64,000 bases of DNA from Flavobacterium phragmitis (GTDB lineage: Bacteria > Bacteroidota > Bacteroidia > Flavobacteriales > Flavobacteriaceae). Position numbers and translations under genes: made by a program. Below are positions 1 through 9,400 of this stretch, one piece after another; the stretch's first letter is position 1; each line of letters begins with the position of its first letter. The notes beneath the pieces are model-generated. The model saw nothing but the letters and a program-made list of their open reading frames with translations, ran no database searches and was not told the origin of the DNA. The stretch lies in the NCBI RefSeq assembly GCF_900112575.1, contig NZ_FOMH01000005.1, positions 124,001 to 188,000 of the forward strand, in the 5' to 3' direction.

Positions 1-1
1 T

Positions 2-256
2 GTGCAAAACGAACGTATGGATGTGAATTTCTTCCCATCAACGCGCGAGTACGCACAACAATACGGAGTAGACAAACCGCTTTTGGATTCGCTAGGAAAA
101 GAAATCGTAATCATGCACCCGGGACCAATCAATAGAGGAGTAGAGATTACTTCTGAAGTGGCCGATTCGGATCATTCAGTAATCTTAAATCAGGTGGAGA
201 ATGGTGTTGCAATTAGAATGGCGGTTATTTATTTACTGGCTTCTAAGATTCAGTAG
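2..256 (+). CDS. pyrB: Aspartate carbamoyltransferase, C-terminal part (cut by window start)
   Basis: This is the end of the catalytic subunit that joins carbamoyl phosphate and aspartate in pyrimidine synthesis. About 84 codons are visible, against roughly 300 in the family. The STREYAQQYG stretch and the MHPGPINRGVEI motif (the HPGP and NRG residues form part of the active site) are typical of the C-terminal Asp-binding domain. The reading frame is open at the left edge, so the true start lies outside the window. The 3' side is followed by a palindromic repeat. Confidence 0.9.
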   Translation: MQNERMDVNFFPSTREYAQQYGVDKPLLDSLGKEIVIMHPGPINRGVEITSEVADSDHSVILNQVENGVAIRMAVIYLLASKIQ

Positions 257-324
257 TTTATAAGTATTCAGTGTTCAGTTTTGAGTATTCAGTCGTTGTA
301 GCAGTTTTCGGTTTTGAAATGAGT

Positions 325-403
325 GTCACACTGAGCGGAGTCGAAGTGCTTTTATAAACAGATTTGCTTTGCAAACGTGGGCTTCGACTCCGCTCAGCCT
401 GAC
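325..403. repeat. Intergenic palindrome, CTGAGCGGAGTCGAAG family, copy 1
   Basis: Two 22-bp arms at 325-346 and 382-403 are reverse complements at 20 of 22 positions and share the core CTGAGCGGAGTCGAAG. A related copy lies at 1889-1950. The element sits just after pyrB and could fold as a long hairpin in RNA. It encodes nothing convincing. Confidence 0.75.
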
Positions 404-488
404 AAACTTGAAACTTCGAACATGAAACTTGAAACAACAAAAAAACTTATTAAATTAGCATAATAAATATAAGCCCACAAATTATAAA

Positions 489-818
489 ATGAAAGTAGAT
501 CAAAAAGGACATACCGTTACAATTAAAGACACTCAAGGAGATGTAAATGCTTTCTTGGAAAAAGTAACGCAGCAATTTAAAACTTTTGAAAAGCACAATA
601 TTATAATCGATTTGTCTTCTGACGAAGTTTCGGAAAATGATTTGAAACTTTTTTTACCACTTTCAAAAACTCATAAAAAAGCTAAAAAATCGTTTGTAAT
701 TGTAGCATCTGATCTTGATTTTAATGCTATTTCAGATAAATTAGTTGTAGTGCCTTCGCTTTTAGAAGCACACGATATTATCGAAATGGAAGAAATAGAG
801 AGAGACTTAGGATTTTAG
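489..818 (+). CDS. Conserved small protein upstream of rnz, STAS-like
   Basis: This 109-residue protein has no signal peptide or membrane segment, so it is probably cytoplasmic. Its alternating strand and helix pattern, with IIIDLSS and SFVIVASD strands, resembles the STAS/anti-sigma-antagonist fold, but I see no certain phosphorylatable serine motif. It lies about 100 bp before rnz in the same direction, and the gap holds only AATCTAAAATCT-type repeats, so cotranscription is possible. Homologues next to rnz in relatives are sometimes labelled ribonuclease Z by position alone. The function is unknown. Confidence 0.75.
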   Translation: MKVDQKGHTVTIKDTQGDVNAFLEKVTQQFKTFEKHNIIIDLSSDEVSENDLKLFLPLSKTHKKAKKSFVIVASDLDFNAISDKLVVVPSLLEAHDIIEMEEIERDLGF

Positions 819-923
819 ATTTCAGATTTTAGACTTTAGATTTTAGATTATAACTGAATCTAAAATATTTACAGCAATTCTAAAATATTTTACCAATCTA
901 AAATCAACAATCTAAAATCTAAA

Positions 924-1829
924 ATGAAATTAACAATACTTGGCTGTTACGCCGCAACTCCCAGAACACTTACCAACCCGACCGCACAGGTTTTAGAAAT
1001 TAGAAACAGATTATTTTTAATTGACTGTGGCGAAGGAACTCAGGTACAGCTTCGAAAGAATAAAATTAAATTTTCGAAGATCAATCACATTTTTATTTCA
1101 CATCTTCACGGAGATCATCTTTATGGATTGATTGGAACGATTTCGACTTTTTCCCTTTTAGGAAGAACCACAGATTTACATATTTATGGACCAAAAGGAA
1201 TTAAAGAATTAATTCTGCTTCAATTGAAATTGACAGAATCCTGGACAACTTACAGTCTGTTTTTTCATGAGCTGGAATCAAAGGAAAGTGAAGTGATTTT
1301 TGAAGATGCTAAAGTCATTGTAAAAACAATTCCACTGAAACATCGTGTTTATACAAATGGCTATTTGTTTCAAGAAAAACCCGCTGAACGAAAACTGAAT
1401 GTAGAAGCTGTCCAATACTATAATGTTCATGTAGCTTATTATCAAAAAATAAAAAACGGCGGTAATGTTACTTTAGATGACGGAACTGTTATCGAAAATG
1501 AAAAACTAACTTTCGATCCTGAACCGGCAAAAAGTTATGCGTTTTGTTCTGATACTGTTTACAATGAAGAAGTAATTCCGATTATAGCGAATACAGATGT
1601 TTTGTATCACGAATCTACTTTTTTAGATTCGGAAGCAAGACTGGCAGAAAAAACGCTGCATTCAACTGCAAGAGAAGCGGCGACTATTGCTTTAAAAGCA
1701 AATGTCAAACAATTAATTTTAGGACATTACTCTACACGTTATGACGGTTTAGAGCCATTTAAAAAAGAAGCAGAACAAGTTTTTCCAAATGTGCTTTTAG
1801 CAGATGATGGATTGAGTTTTGATCTTTAA
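924..1829 (+). CDS. rnz: Ribonuclease Z
   Basis: This is a metallo-beta-lactamase-fold endonuclease that matures tRNA 3' ends. It has 301 residues, the usual length of the short bacterial form. The zinc motif HLHGDH is at residues 60-65. Later metal ligands are visible in the FCSDT, LYHESTF and LGHYSTRY segments. The start is the ATG directly after an AATCTAAAATCT-type repeat. The neighbour upstream is the STAS-like protein. Confidence 0.95.
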   Translation: MKLTILGCYAATPRTLTNPTAQVLEIRNRLFLIDCGEGTQVQLRKNKIKFSKINHIFISHLHGDHLYGLIGTISTFSLLGRTTDLHIYGPKGIKELILLQLKLTESWTTYSLFFHELESKESEVIFEDAKVIVKTIPLKHRVYTNGYLFQEKPAERKLNVEAVQYYNVHVAYYQKIKNGGNVTLDDGTVIENEKLTFDPEPAKSYAFCSDTVYNEEVIPIIANTDVLYHESTFLDSEARLAEKTLHSTAREAATIALKANVKQLILGHYSTRYDGLEPFKKEAEQVFPNVLLADDGLSFDL

Positions 1830-1888
1830 AGTTGCTAAGATTCTAAGATGTTGAGATTCTAGGTTTTAGAACTTACATAATATAGATG

Positions 1889-1950
1889 CCACCCTGAGCG
1901 GAGTCGAAGGGCTTTTGCAGTACGAGAGGGCTTCGACTTCTCTCGGCACG
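1889..1950. repeat. Intergenic palindrome, CTGAGCGGAGTCGAAG family, copy 2
   Basis: The left arm at 1889-1909 and right arm at 1931-1950 form an imperfect inverted repeat that shares CTGAGCGGAGTCGAAG with the copy at 325-403. The right arm is more diverged (CTTCGACTTCTCTCGG). It lies between rnz and pdxH. Confidence 0.7.
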
Positions 1951-1998
1951 ACAAACCTGAAATAAAAAAACTAAAATCAACAATCTAAAATAATAGTC

Positions 1999-2643
1999 AT
2001 GAGTGATTTAAGTAATTATAGAAAATCCTACGAGAAAAGTGAATTACTGGAAACAAATATTCCCGAAGATCCTATTAACCTTTTTAACCGATGGTTTCAT
2101 GAAGTAGAAGATTTTGGCGGAAGCGGAGAAGTAAATGCAATGACAGTTTCTACTATCGGTTTGGATGGTTTTCCTAAATCTCGAGTTGTCTTATTGAAAA
2201 AATTCTCAGAAGAGGGTTTTATATTTTATACTAATTATAATTCTGAAAAAGGAAAAGCTATAGAAGCAAACCCAAATGTCTGCCTGTCTTTTTTTTGGCA
2301 GGAAATGGAACGTCAGGTCATTATAAAAGGAATTGCACAGAAGACTTCGGAGATTATTTCGGATAACTATTTTGATTCTCGTCCGGAAGGAAGTAAGCTC
2401 GGAGCAGTGGTTTCACACCAGAGTGAAGTGATTCCGTCCAGAGCTTTTTTAGAAGAAAATTTGAAAAAATTGGAAACCGAGTTTGAAGGAAAATCAATTC
2501 CGAGACCTGAAAATTGGGGAGGATATATTGTTACTCCGTTACAAGTTGAATTTTGGCAGGGAAGAGCAAATAGATTGCATGACAGAATACGTTACACCAG
2601 TCAATCTGATTTTTCATGGAAGATTGAGCGACTTTCTTCTTAA
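1999..2643 (+). CDS. pdxH: Pyridoxamine 5'-phosphate oxidase
   Basis: This FMN enzyme oxidises pyridoxamine or pyridoxine 5'-phosphate to pyridoxal 5'-phosphate. At 214 residues it is of normal length. Family signatures are SRVVLLKKF and YNSEKGKAIEANP in the FMN-binding part, and VEFWQGRANRLHDRI near the C-terminus, the latter matching the dimer and substrate-binding signature. It is monocistronic in appearance, with repeats upstream and a promoter for the next gene downstream. Confidence 0.95.
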   Translation: MSDLSNYRKSYEKSELLETNIPEDPINLFNRWFHEVEDFGGSGEVNAMTVSTIGLDGFPKSRVVLLKKFSEEGFIFYTNYNSEKGKAIEANPNVCLSFFWQEMERQVIIKGIAQKTSEIISDNYFDSRPEGSKLGAVVSHQSEVIPSRAFLEENLKKLETEFEGKSIPRPENWGGYIVTPLQVEFWQGRANRLHDRIRYTSQSDFSWKIERLSS

Positions 2644-2698
2644 TTTGTAGGAAAATTATATTTACATTAAAAATTAGTATGTATTTCATCGATTTTTT

Positions 2699-2729
2699 TT
2701 GTAGTTTAACGGTAAATTGAATATGTTTG
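2699..2729 (+). promoter_or_regulatory. Bacteroidota-type promoter for the CAP lipoprotein gene
   Basis: A TTG (2699-2701) and a TATGTTTG box (2722-2729) are separated by 20 bases, which fits the Bacteroidota -33/-7 pattern TTG-N19-20-TAnnTTTG. The predicted leader to the start codon is about 80 bases. Confidence 0.55.
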
Positions 2730-2818
2730 ATATAGAAAATTAGACGAGAAATTATTCAAAAATAAATTTAAAGGATTTGCCCCAACATCTACTTTAAACT
2801 GCTAAAATGCTGTTGATT

Positions 2819-3322
2819 ATGGAAAAGATTAAGCGCACCATGTTGTTCATTGCGATTTTAGTCGCAATGAACGCATGTTCTGCAGATACCGCCGAAGGAA
2901 GCGTGGATAATACTCCAGTCTCAACGCTTGTTACAAACTACACTTACAATGACACAGAAGTTCAGACCATGAAACTCATAAACGATTATCGAGTTAGCGT
3001 TGGTTTGCAAGCTTTAGAGAGAATTAATCATATCTCTTTTAAATGTCAAGAACATAATCTTTATATGATTGAGAATAACGTTGTAGATCACAATGATTTT
3101 ACTGCGAGATCTAATAATATTACAAATGTTTTAGGAGCTAAAAAAGTTGGTGAGAACGTTGCCTACAACTATAAAACTCCTGAAGCGGCTTTGAGAGCCT
3201 GGCTGGAGAGTCCAGGCCACAAAGAGAATATCGAAGGCGATTTTACTCACTTCGGACTATCTGTAACAACAGATGCTGCTACAGGCAAAAAATATTATAC
3301 AAATATTTTTGCTAAGCTTTAA
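2819..3322 (+). CDS. CAP-domain (SCP/PR1) lipoprotein
   Basis: The protein begins with a short basic stretch, a hydrophobic segment and a lipobox-like AMNAC, so it is probably a lipoprotein. The remaining ~150 residues form a CAP domain: LINDYRVSVGLQAL, the HNDF segment with a likely metal His, VGENVAYNY, and the WLESPGHKENIEG signature. Bacterial CAP proteins are secreted, but their activity is usually unknown. An in-frame ATG at 2807 would add four residues; I prefer 2819 because MEKIKR is the more typical signal start. Two hairpins follow the gene. Confidence 0.85.
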   Translation: MEKIKRTMLFIAILVAMNACSADTAEGSVDNTPVSTLVTNYTYNDTEVQTMKLINDYRVSVGLQALERINHISFKCQEHNLYMIENNVVDHNDFTARSNNITNVLGAKKVGENVAYNYKTPEAALRAWLESPGHKENIEGDFTHFGLSVTTDAATGKKYYTNIFAKL

Positions 3323-3350
3323 ACGAATATTGAACAGGTTGGTTTTTTAG

Positions 3351-3387
3351 AAGTCGTTGCAATTCATAGAGTTGTAACGACTTTTTA
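3351..3387 (+). terminator. Terminator after the CAP gene
   Basis: AAGTCGTT (3351-3358) pairs with AACGACTT (3376-3383), and a T-rich tail follows, placing it 28 bases after the CAP gene stop codon. Confidence 0.65.
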
Positions 3388-3395
3388 TTTACAAA

Positions 3396-3423
3396 AAAAC
3401 TGCCTGTATATACAAGCAGTTTT
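3396..3423. terminator. Bidirectional terminator between convergent genes
   Basis: AAAACTGC (3396-3403) pairs with GCAGTTTT (3416-3423), with the self-complementary TGTATATACA in the loop. A and T runs on both sides suit termination of the CAP gene and of the OmpA-family gene that ends at 3446. Confidence 0.7.
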
Positions 3424-3445
3424 ATTGGTTAGATAGTTTTGGTTT

Positions 3446-5389
3446 TTACAATGCCGTAATAATGAATTCGCTTCTTCTATTGGCTTGATGTTCTTCTTCG
3501 GTACACTTAACACCATCAGCACATTTATTGACCAATTGGGTTTCTCCAAATCCTTTTCCAGTTAATCGGTTAGGAGCTATTCCATTTTTAATCAACCATT
3601 TGATTGTTGATTTTGCTCTTCGGTCAGATAAAGCTTCATTGTATTTATGAGTGGCTCTGCTGTCTGTGTGCGAACGAATATCAAGTTTCATGGTTGGATA
3701 TTCATTTAGAACCACTAATATTTTTTCTAAATCTAAAGCCGCCTCAGTTCTAATATTAGATTTATCTAAGTCAAAATAAATCATTTTAATTCCGAAACAC
3801 TTACCTAAATCATCTCCAACAGTAACTTTACAGGTCGATTTTTCTAACGCAATTGGTAAAGTTGTTTTTCCTGTTGTTTTTGAAATGGTTACACTTAATT
3901 CTTTTGTGGTATATTCTGGTTTTTCGGCTCTTACAAGGTAGGCTTTACCGCAATCTACAGGAAAGGAATATTTGCCGTAATTGTCAGTGACTGTGGAGTT
4001 TTTAACATTCATTTGGTTGTCAAATAATGTGATTTTTGCGCCCGGCAGAATTGTTCCAGTTTCAAGATCTGTTACAATACCTTCAAGTTCTTGAATACAT
4101 TTCAGTTTTTTAGTTTCTAGAAATTTATAGATGTCATCAGAACCTTGTCCGCCTTCTTTATTAGAACTGAAAAAACCTCTTCTTGTAGCGGTGTCAATGA
4201 TATATGCGAAATCGTCTTTGGGTGAATTAATATCTCCACCAACATTTTGAACATTACTGATTTTTCCATCATCTTCAATATTGGCAACGAAAACATCCAA
4301 ACCTCCTAATCCGGGATGGCCATCAGATGAAAAGTAAATTTCATTTTCATTGGTAACAAACGGATAAGTTTCTTTTCCCTCAGTATTAATTTCGTTTCCT
4401 AAATTCTCAGGTGTGCCATATCCACCGTTCGGATTGATAGTAACTTTATATAAATCAGATTGCCCAATAGACCCCGGCATATCAGAAGAAAAATATAATG
4501 TTTTTTCGTCAGGACTTAAAGCAGGATGGCCAACGCTGTAGTTATCGCTATTAAAAGGAAGCTCTGTAATATTTGTCCATTTGTTTTTTTCGTCTAAAGT
4601 GGCTTTGTAGATTTTTATTAAAGTGACTTTATGATCATCTTTTCCCTTTTTTCCGTCAATGTAATTGTTTCTAGTAAAGTAAACTGTTTTTCCATCTTTA
4701 GTAAAAACGGGCGCCGCCTCGTGAAATTTGGTATTAATAGCCGATTTGAATTTGTTTACTTTTCCAGTATTTCCAGTTTCTGCGTTTAAATCGGCATTGT
4801 AGATGTTGGTAAAATACTCGCCAGTCCATTTGTGTTTGCGCTGTGAAAAATTACCAGTATCTCTTGCAGAGGCAAAGTAAATTTTGTTGTTATAAACGTA
4901 AGATCCGTAGTCTGAATATTTACTGTTTATTCCTGCATTTTCAACTTTATATCTTCCTGAATTGGCTTTAATTTGATCCAAATAATTAACATCATCTTTA
5001 TAAAATTTTGCTCTCGAATCGTTTTTTGATTTTGCCTTAAATTCATCAAACATTTTATTCGCCTTACTAATGTCTCCTGTTGATTTTAGAGATTGCGCAT
5101 ATCTATAATAGTATTCTGGCTCGACAGTTGTATTCATTGCAAACAACTCACCATACCATTTTGCAGCACCTTCAAAATTGGAATTAAAATAGTAGGCATT
5201 ACCTAATTTTTTGAACATGTCTTCTGATTTGTAACCTTTATTGGCTACTTTTTCATAGGTTTTAATGGCATCAACATAAGCATAATTATCATACTTCTTA
5301 TCACCAGAATTTATTTTTGCCTGTTGCGCATAAGTGCTAAATGAAAAAGAACTTATAATGATTAAGAAAAGTAGTGTATAGTTTTTCAT
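3446..5389 (-). CDS. TPR-PD40-OmpA family outer-membrane protein
   Basis: The 647-residue protein starts with a signal peptide (to about residue 22, ending TYAQ). TPR-like repeats follow (about 25-130), then WD40-like PD40 beta-propeller repeats with IYFASAR, VYFTRNN, LYFSSDM and IYFSSDG strands (about 150-415). Next is a carboxypeptidase-regulatory-like domain (about 435-510) and a C-terminal OmpA peptidoglycan-binding domain (IYFDLDKSNIR, SHTDSRA, LSDRRA; about 535-645). This architecture recurs beside PorP/SprF genes and resembles the T9SS-associated PorE type. It lies 11 bp after the PorP/SprF gene and is the last gene of the adhesin cluster. Confidence 0.85.
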   Translation of the reverse strand: MKNYTLLFLIIISSFSFSTYAQQAKINSGDKKYDNYAYVDAIKTYEKVANKGYKSEDMFKKLGNAYYFNSNFEGAAKWYGELFAMNTTVEPEYYYRYAQSLKSTGDISKANKMFDEFKAKSKNDSRAKFYKDDVNYLDQIKANSGRYKVENAGINSKYSDYGSYVYNNKIYFASARDTGNFSQRKHKWTGEYFTNIYNADLNAETGNTGKVNKFKSAINTKFHEAAPVFTKDGKTVYFTRNNYIDGKKGKDDHKVTLIKIYKATLDEKNKWTNITELPFNSDNYSVGHPALSPDEKTLYFSSDMPGSIGQSDLYKVTINPNGGYGTPENLGNEINTEGKETYPFVTNENEIYFSSDGHPGLGGLDVFVANIEDDGKISNVQNVGGDINSPKDDFAYIIDTATRRGFFSSNKEGGQGSDDIYKFLETKKLKCIQELEGIVTDLETGTILPGAKITLFDNQMNVKNSTVTDNYGKYSFPVDCGKAYLVRAEKPEYTTKELSVTISKTTGKTTLPIALEKSTCKVTVGDDLGKCFGIKMIYFDLDKSNIRTEAALDLEKILVVLNEYPTMKLDIRSHTDSRATHKYNEALSDRRAKSTIKWLIKNGIAPNRLTGKGFGETQLVNKCADGVKCTEEEHQANRRSEFIITAL

Positions 5390-5400
5390 GATACAATTTT

Positions 5401-6312
5401 TTAAAAGAAACGAGGAGTTGTTATTTTACCATTGTTTTTGAAGAACTCATAGCGCAGGAAAATCTCGTGTGAGCCAGAATTATAGTTTCTTAGATTGGTC
5501 GTTTCATTATCATAGCCGTAACCAATATAGAGTCCGTCGGTAATTTGGAATCCTGCCATTGCACTAACAGCAGCATCCCATCTATAAGCAACACCCAGAG
5601 TTAATTTTTCAAAAAACATAAAGTTTGCAGACACATCCACCTGAAGCGGAGCTCCCTCAACCATTTTGGTAAGAACTGCTGGTTTGAATTTTACCTCCTG
5701 AGAAAAATCGAAAACATAACCTCCTATTAAATAGTAGTTTATCTTGTCTTTGTAAATAGCGACATCATTATCATTGTAACGGGTGGTTTGAATAAAATTA
5801 GGTACAGATAATCCAATATAAGCTTTGTTGGAATGCCAGTAAACACCTGCTCCAATATTTGGCGAAAAATCATTGTTTATGCTTTGAAGCTGTCTATCTC
5901 CTGCGGTTTCAGGATTTAATTTATCAACATCAAGATTAAAAATATCGGCGGTACCTTTTATACCAAAAGAAAGCTTCCATGTTTCTGATGTTGGAATACT
6001 GTACGAAAGATCTACAGAAAATTGATTTTCATTTGTCGGTCCAATTTTATCATTTACCAATGAAATTCCAAGTCCGATATTACTGTTATTAATTGGTGTG
6101 TTAATAGAAATTGTATTGGTTTTAGGAGCTCCTTCCAATCCAATCCATTGATCACGATGTAAAGCAAAAATACTTAGGGCACCTCGAGAACCAGCATAAG
6201 CGGGGTTTATGTTTATTGTATTGTACATATATTGGGTAAACTGCGCATCTTGCTGTGCATACCCGCTATATGTAACTAACAGAATGACGATTAAAAATAA
6301 TTTTGTTCTCAT
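5401..6312 (-). CDS. PorP/SprF family type IX secretion membrane protein
   Basis: This is a 303-residue outer-membrane beta-barrel-like protein with a signal peptide ending at GYAQ. The N-terminal QDAQFTQYMYN and INPAYAGSRG motifs define the family. SprF-like proteins are known to be needed for secretion of one cognate large adhesin with a type B C-terminal domain. The gene lies directly downstream of such an adhesin gene, so it is inferred to be the dedicated partner of that adhesin. The gap to the adhesin gene is 151 bp and holds a CAAAATTA (TAnnTTTG on the minus strand) box at 6385-6392. Confidence 0.9.
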   Translation of the reverse strand: MRTKLFLIVILLVTYSGYAQQDAQFTQYMYNTININPAYAGSRGALSIFALHRDQWIGLEGAPKTNTISINTPINNSNIGLGISLVNDKIGPTNENQFSVDLSYSIPTSETWKLSFGIKGTADIFNLDVDKLNPETAGDRQLQSINNDFSPNIGAGVYWHSNKAYIGLSVPNFIQTTRYNDNDVAIYKDKINYYLIGGYVFDFSQEVKFKPAVLTKMVEGAPLQVDVSANFMFFEKLTLGVAYRWDAAVSAMAGFQITDGLYIGYGYDNETTNLRNYNSGSHEIFLRYEFFKNNGKITTPRFF

Positions 6313-6463
6313 AATAGATATTTATTATTTTAATTATTACCACTGATTTTTTTAATATATTGAAAATCAATGCATTCTTTTGTTCAAAATTAAGCAAAAT
6401 TTCAATTTATTCTTTTTTAATATGTTGTAAAAGAGTGGATTATGTTTGTTTTTGCTTGATTTA

Positions 6464-9400
6464 TTATTTGGACAGATATAAATATCCGTCAAGTTTGTTT
6501 TCTTGAATAGTATTATTTCCGTCTAGTGACTTATAATTAATGATATAAAAGTAAGTTCCAGTAGGTAATCCGTCAGACTGTTTGATGGTTGTTCTTCCTC
6601 TCGAAGTGCCATCAAAGAAATTTGTTGTGTTGTTATAATTGACAGTTTCGAAAACTAAGATTCCCCAGCGATTATATATTTCGACGGTATTTCCCGGATA
6701 GCAGGTTACATCATCGATGTTGTCAATTTTAAAGGTATCATTCATTCCGTCGCCATTAGGAGAAAATGCATTGCGAGGTAAAACATCCCCACAAGCCAAG
6801 ACTTTACAATCGTCATTAACTTCCATATTTAGGACAATACTTCTAGGACATTTTTCATCGGCTATTAAATATTCAAAAGCATAACTTCCAAGTGCCAGAC
6901 CAAAAGGATTAAGAACACTTCCTTGAAGAGCATTAGTATTGTTTTTGTCAACCCAAGTTCCAGTAATCGGACTGCCTTCTGGAAGTAAAGAAGTCAAGTT
7001 GATCAATGATGAATCATCTGTACAAGCAGTACTGCTAATCTGTGTTACTCCATTTGGAACTACAACAATAGTTACAGTCGCTGTATCGCAGTTTTGAGAA
7101 CTTAATTTATCACAGATTCTATAACTGTAAATATAAGTCCCAGCTGGTGTCAAACTCGATACAGTTACATTTCCAGCATTATCAATTGTAATATTTGGAT
7201 TTGTTCTATCGCCATTTTGAGTAATAAGAGTAAAGTCAACTAATTGAAGTGTTGCAGGAACAGCTCCTTTTAAATCATTACTTAATACATTACCCACAAC
7301 TCCAAAAGTGTTACATCCGATGTTGTTATAATTGTCATCATTTGCCACAACTGGTGTTGGCGGTGCAGGAGCATCTTGAATAATAACAGTTACAATTGCA
7401 GTATCACAATTTCCAGCATCGGCTTTTTCGCAGATCTGATACGTTAGAGTATAAGTCCCAACTGGAGCATTAGCTGCAACGGTTACCGATCCATCAGCAT
7501 TTAAAGTCAATATTCCTTTAGGGTCTGGTGTTACTGTTGTTAAGGTTACATCAGCAGGATTGACAGCAGTATTATTTAATAAATCATTAGTGAAAACATT
7601 TATCACAGTTGTCGCAACAGCAGGTACAGTGATTGGTGTAGGACTATCGTCATTGGCAACAATAACAAAAGTTGGTCTTGCTGTACAGTAGGGATCTGCA
7701 GGCGGATAGTTAACTGTAATAGTTTCAGTTGGATTTAGTGATATTACCAAATTAGCTGTTGGGCGTAATTTTTCGAATCCATCAGCCCCTTGCACCCATT
7801 TATTGTTTTCAAAGATCCATCCCGGCCAGTCAATTCCTTTTCCGGTTCCATCTACAACTGCTCCTGGCCATAAAATTCTACCGCTTAACGCTAAATTTGG
7901 CATAGTGGTAATTGTATTGTTACTGCTGTCAGTCCACGTAATTGTTACATTATCGACAGGAGTAAAATTTACAGGAGTAACCACATAATCAATATATGGA
8001 ACATCATTAACACATGTTGGTGTTGCTGTAACCGTCATTTTTGGGGCTTCGATTGTAATGGTAACCGTTGCCGTATCACAGTTATCTGTTTGTGCTTTTT
8101 CGCAAATTTGATAAACCAAAGTCAATGTTCCTACAGGAGCATTTGGCAGCACATCTATAGAACCATCAGGATTTAGGTGTAAATAATTATTTGGTGTTAC
8201 AGTTGTTAAGATAACATCAGCAGGATTAACTAAAACGCCATCTAGCGTATCATTTGTAAATACATTTATGACATTTGGCGTCGTATGATTTACACCAGCG
8301 ATAGGACCTGCATTATCATCATTTGCGACAATGACTTTTTTAACTCTGCAGTCTACGCTAAAGCTCTGAACCAGTTCTGTTTTATTTCCAGCACAATCTG
8401 TTAAAGTATAAGTTCTTGTTAGAATATAAACATTTCCGTTACATCCGCTATTAGTATCTGTTACTGTAATATTTACTGTCGGACTGCAATTATCCGCTGC
8501 ATCTTTAATATCGGCAGGACTTCCAGTAGGAATTAAATCAATACTTGCCAAATTGGTTACATTAGCAGGAGCAGTTCCTGTTGGAGGAGTCGTATCTTTT
8601 ACTTTAATAATTTGAGTAAAAGAAACGGTGTTTCCTGCACAATCGCTGGTTTTCCAAGTACGAGTTAATGTATAATTAGTTGGGCATCCGTTCAAGATAT
8701 CCGATTTTGTTTCTGTAAACACAATTGGTAAATCGCCATTACAATTGTCAGAAGCTTGCATTTCTGCTGGTTCAGGAACCGCATCACAAGATACTTCAAT
8801 GTCAGAAGGAAGATTACCTGTAAATATTGGAGCAGTAGTATCTTGGATAGTTATCACTTGTGTGAAAGTGTCAGAGATATTGCCACAATCGTCTGTTACT
8901 GTCCAAGTATTGGTATAAGTTCCCGCATTACCGCAATTAGCAGAAGCAACAAACTGACCGCTTACTTTTACAATATTAGTTACATCAGTATCACAAGAAT
9001 CTGAAGCTTCAGGGAATAAAGCCTGTGCAGCTGTTAATGCATTTTGATTACTGCATTCAATAGTTCTATCTAAAGTTCCAGCTTGAGTGGTCCAAGTAGG
9101 TGCTGTATTATCTTGTACAATAATAGTTTGGCTAACAGGAAGAGAAGCGTTTCCACATATGTCTTTTGCAATCCAAGTTCTCGTTTTTGTATAAGAGCCA
9201 ACACAATTTCCGGCTGTTATAGTATCAGTGTAAGTTAGAGAAGCAATAGTTCCTGTATTATCTGTAGCGGTCGCTTGTGCAAAAACAGGTTCTGCTGGAC
9301 AGCTAATAGTTGTAGTTTCCGGTAATGGATTAATAACTGGAATAATAGAATCTCCATCAAGAATTATAAATGATTCCGAAATGGTACATCCATTTGCATC

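Noticed and set aside
258..440. Minus-strand open frame of 60 codons after pyrB
   Set aside because: It is made of the palindromic repeat and has no start signal or protein-like composition.
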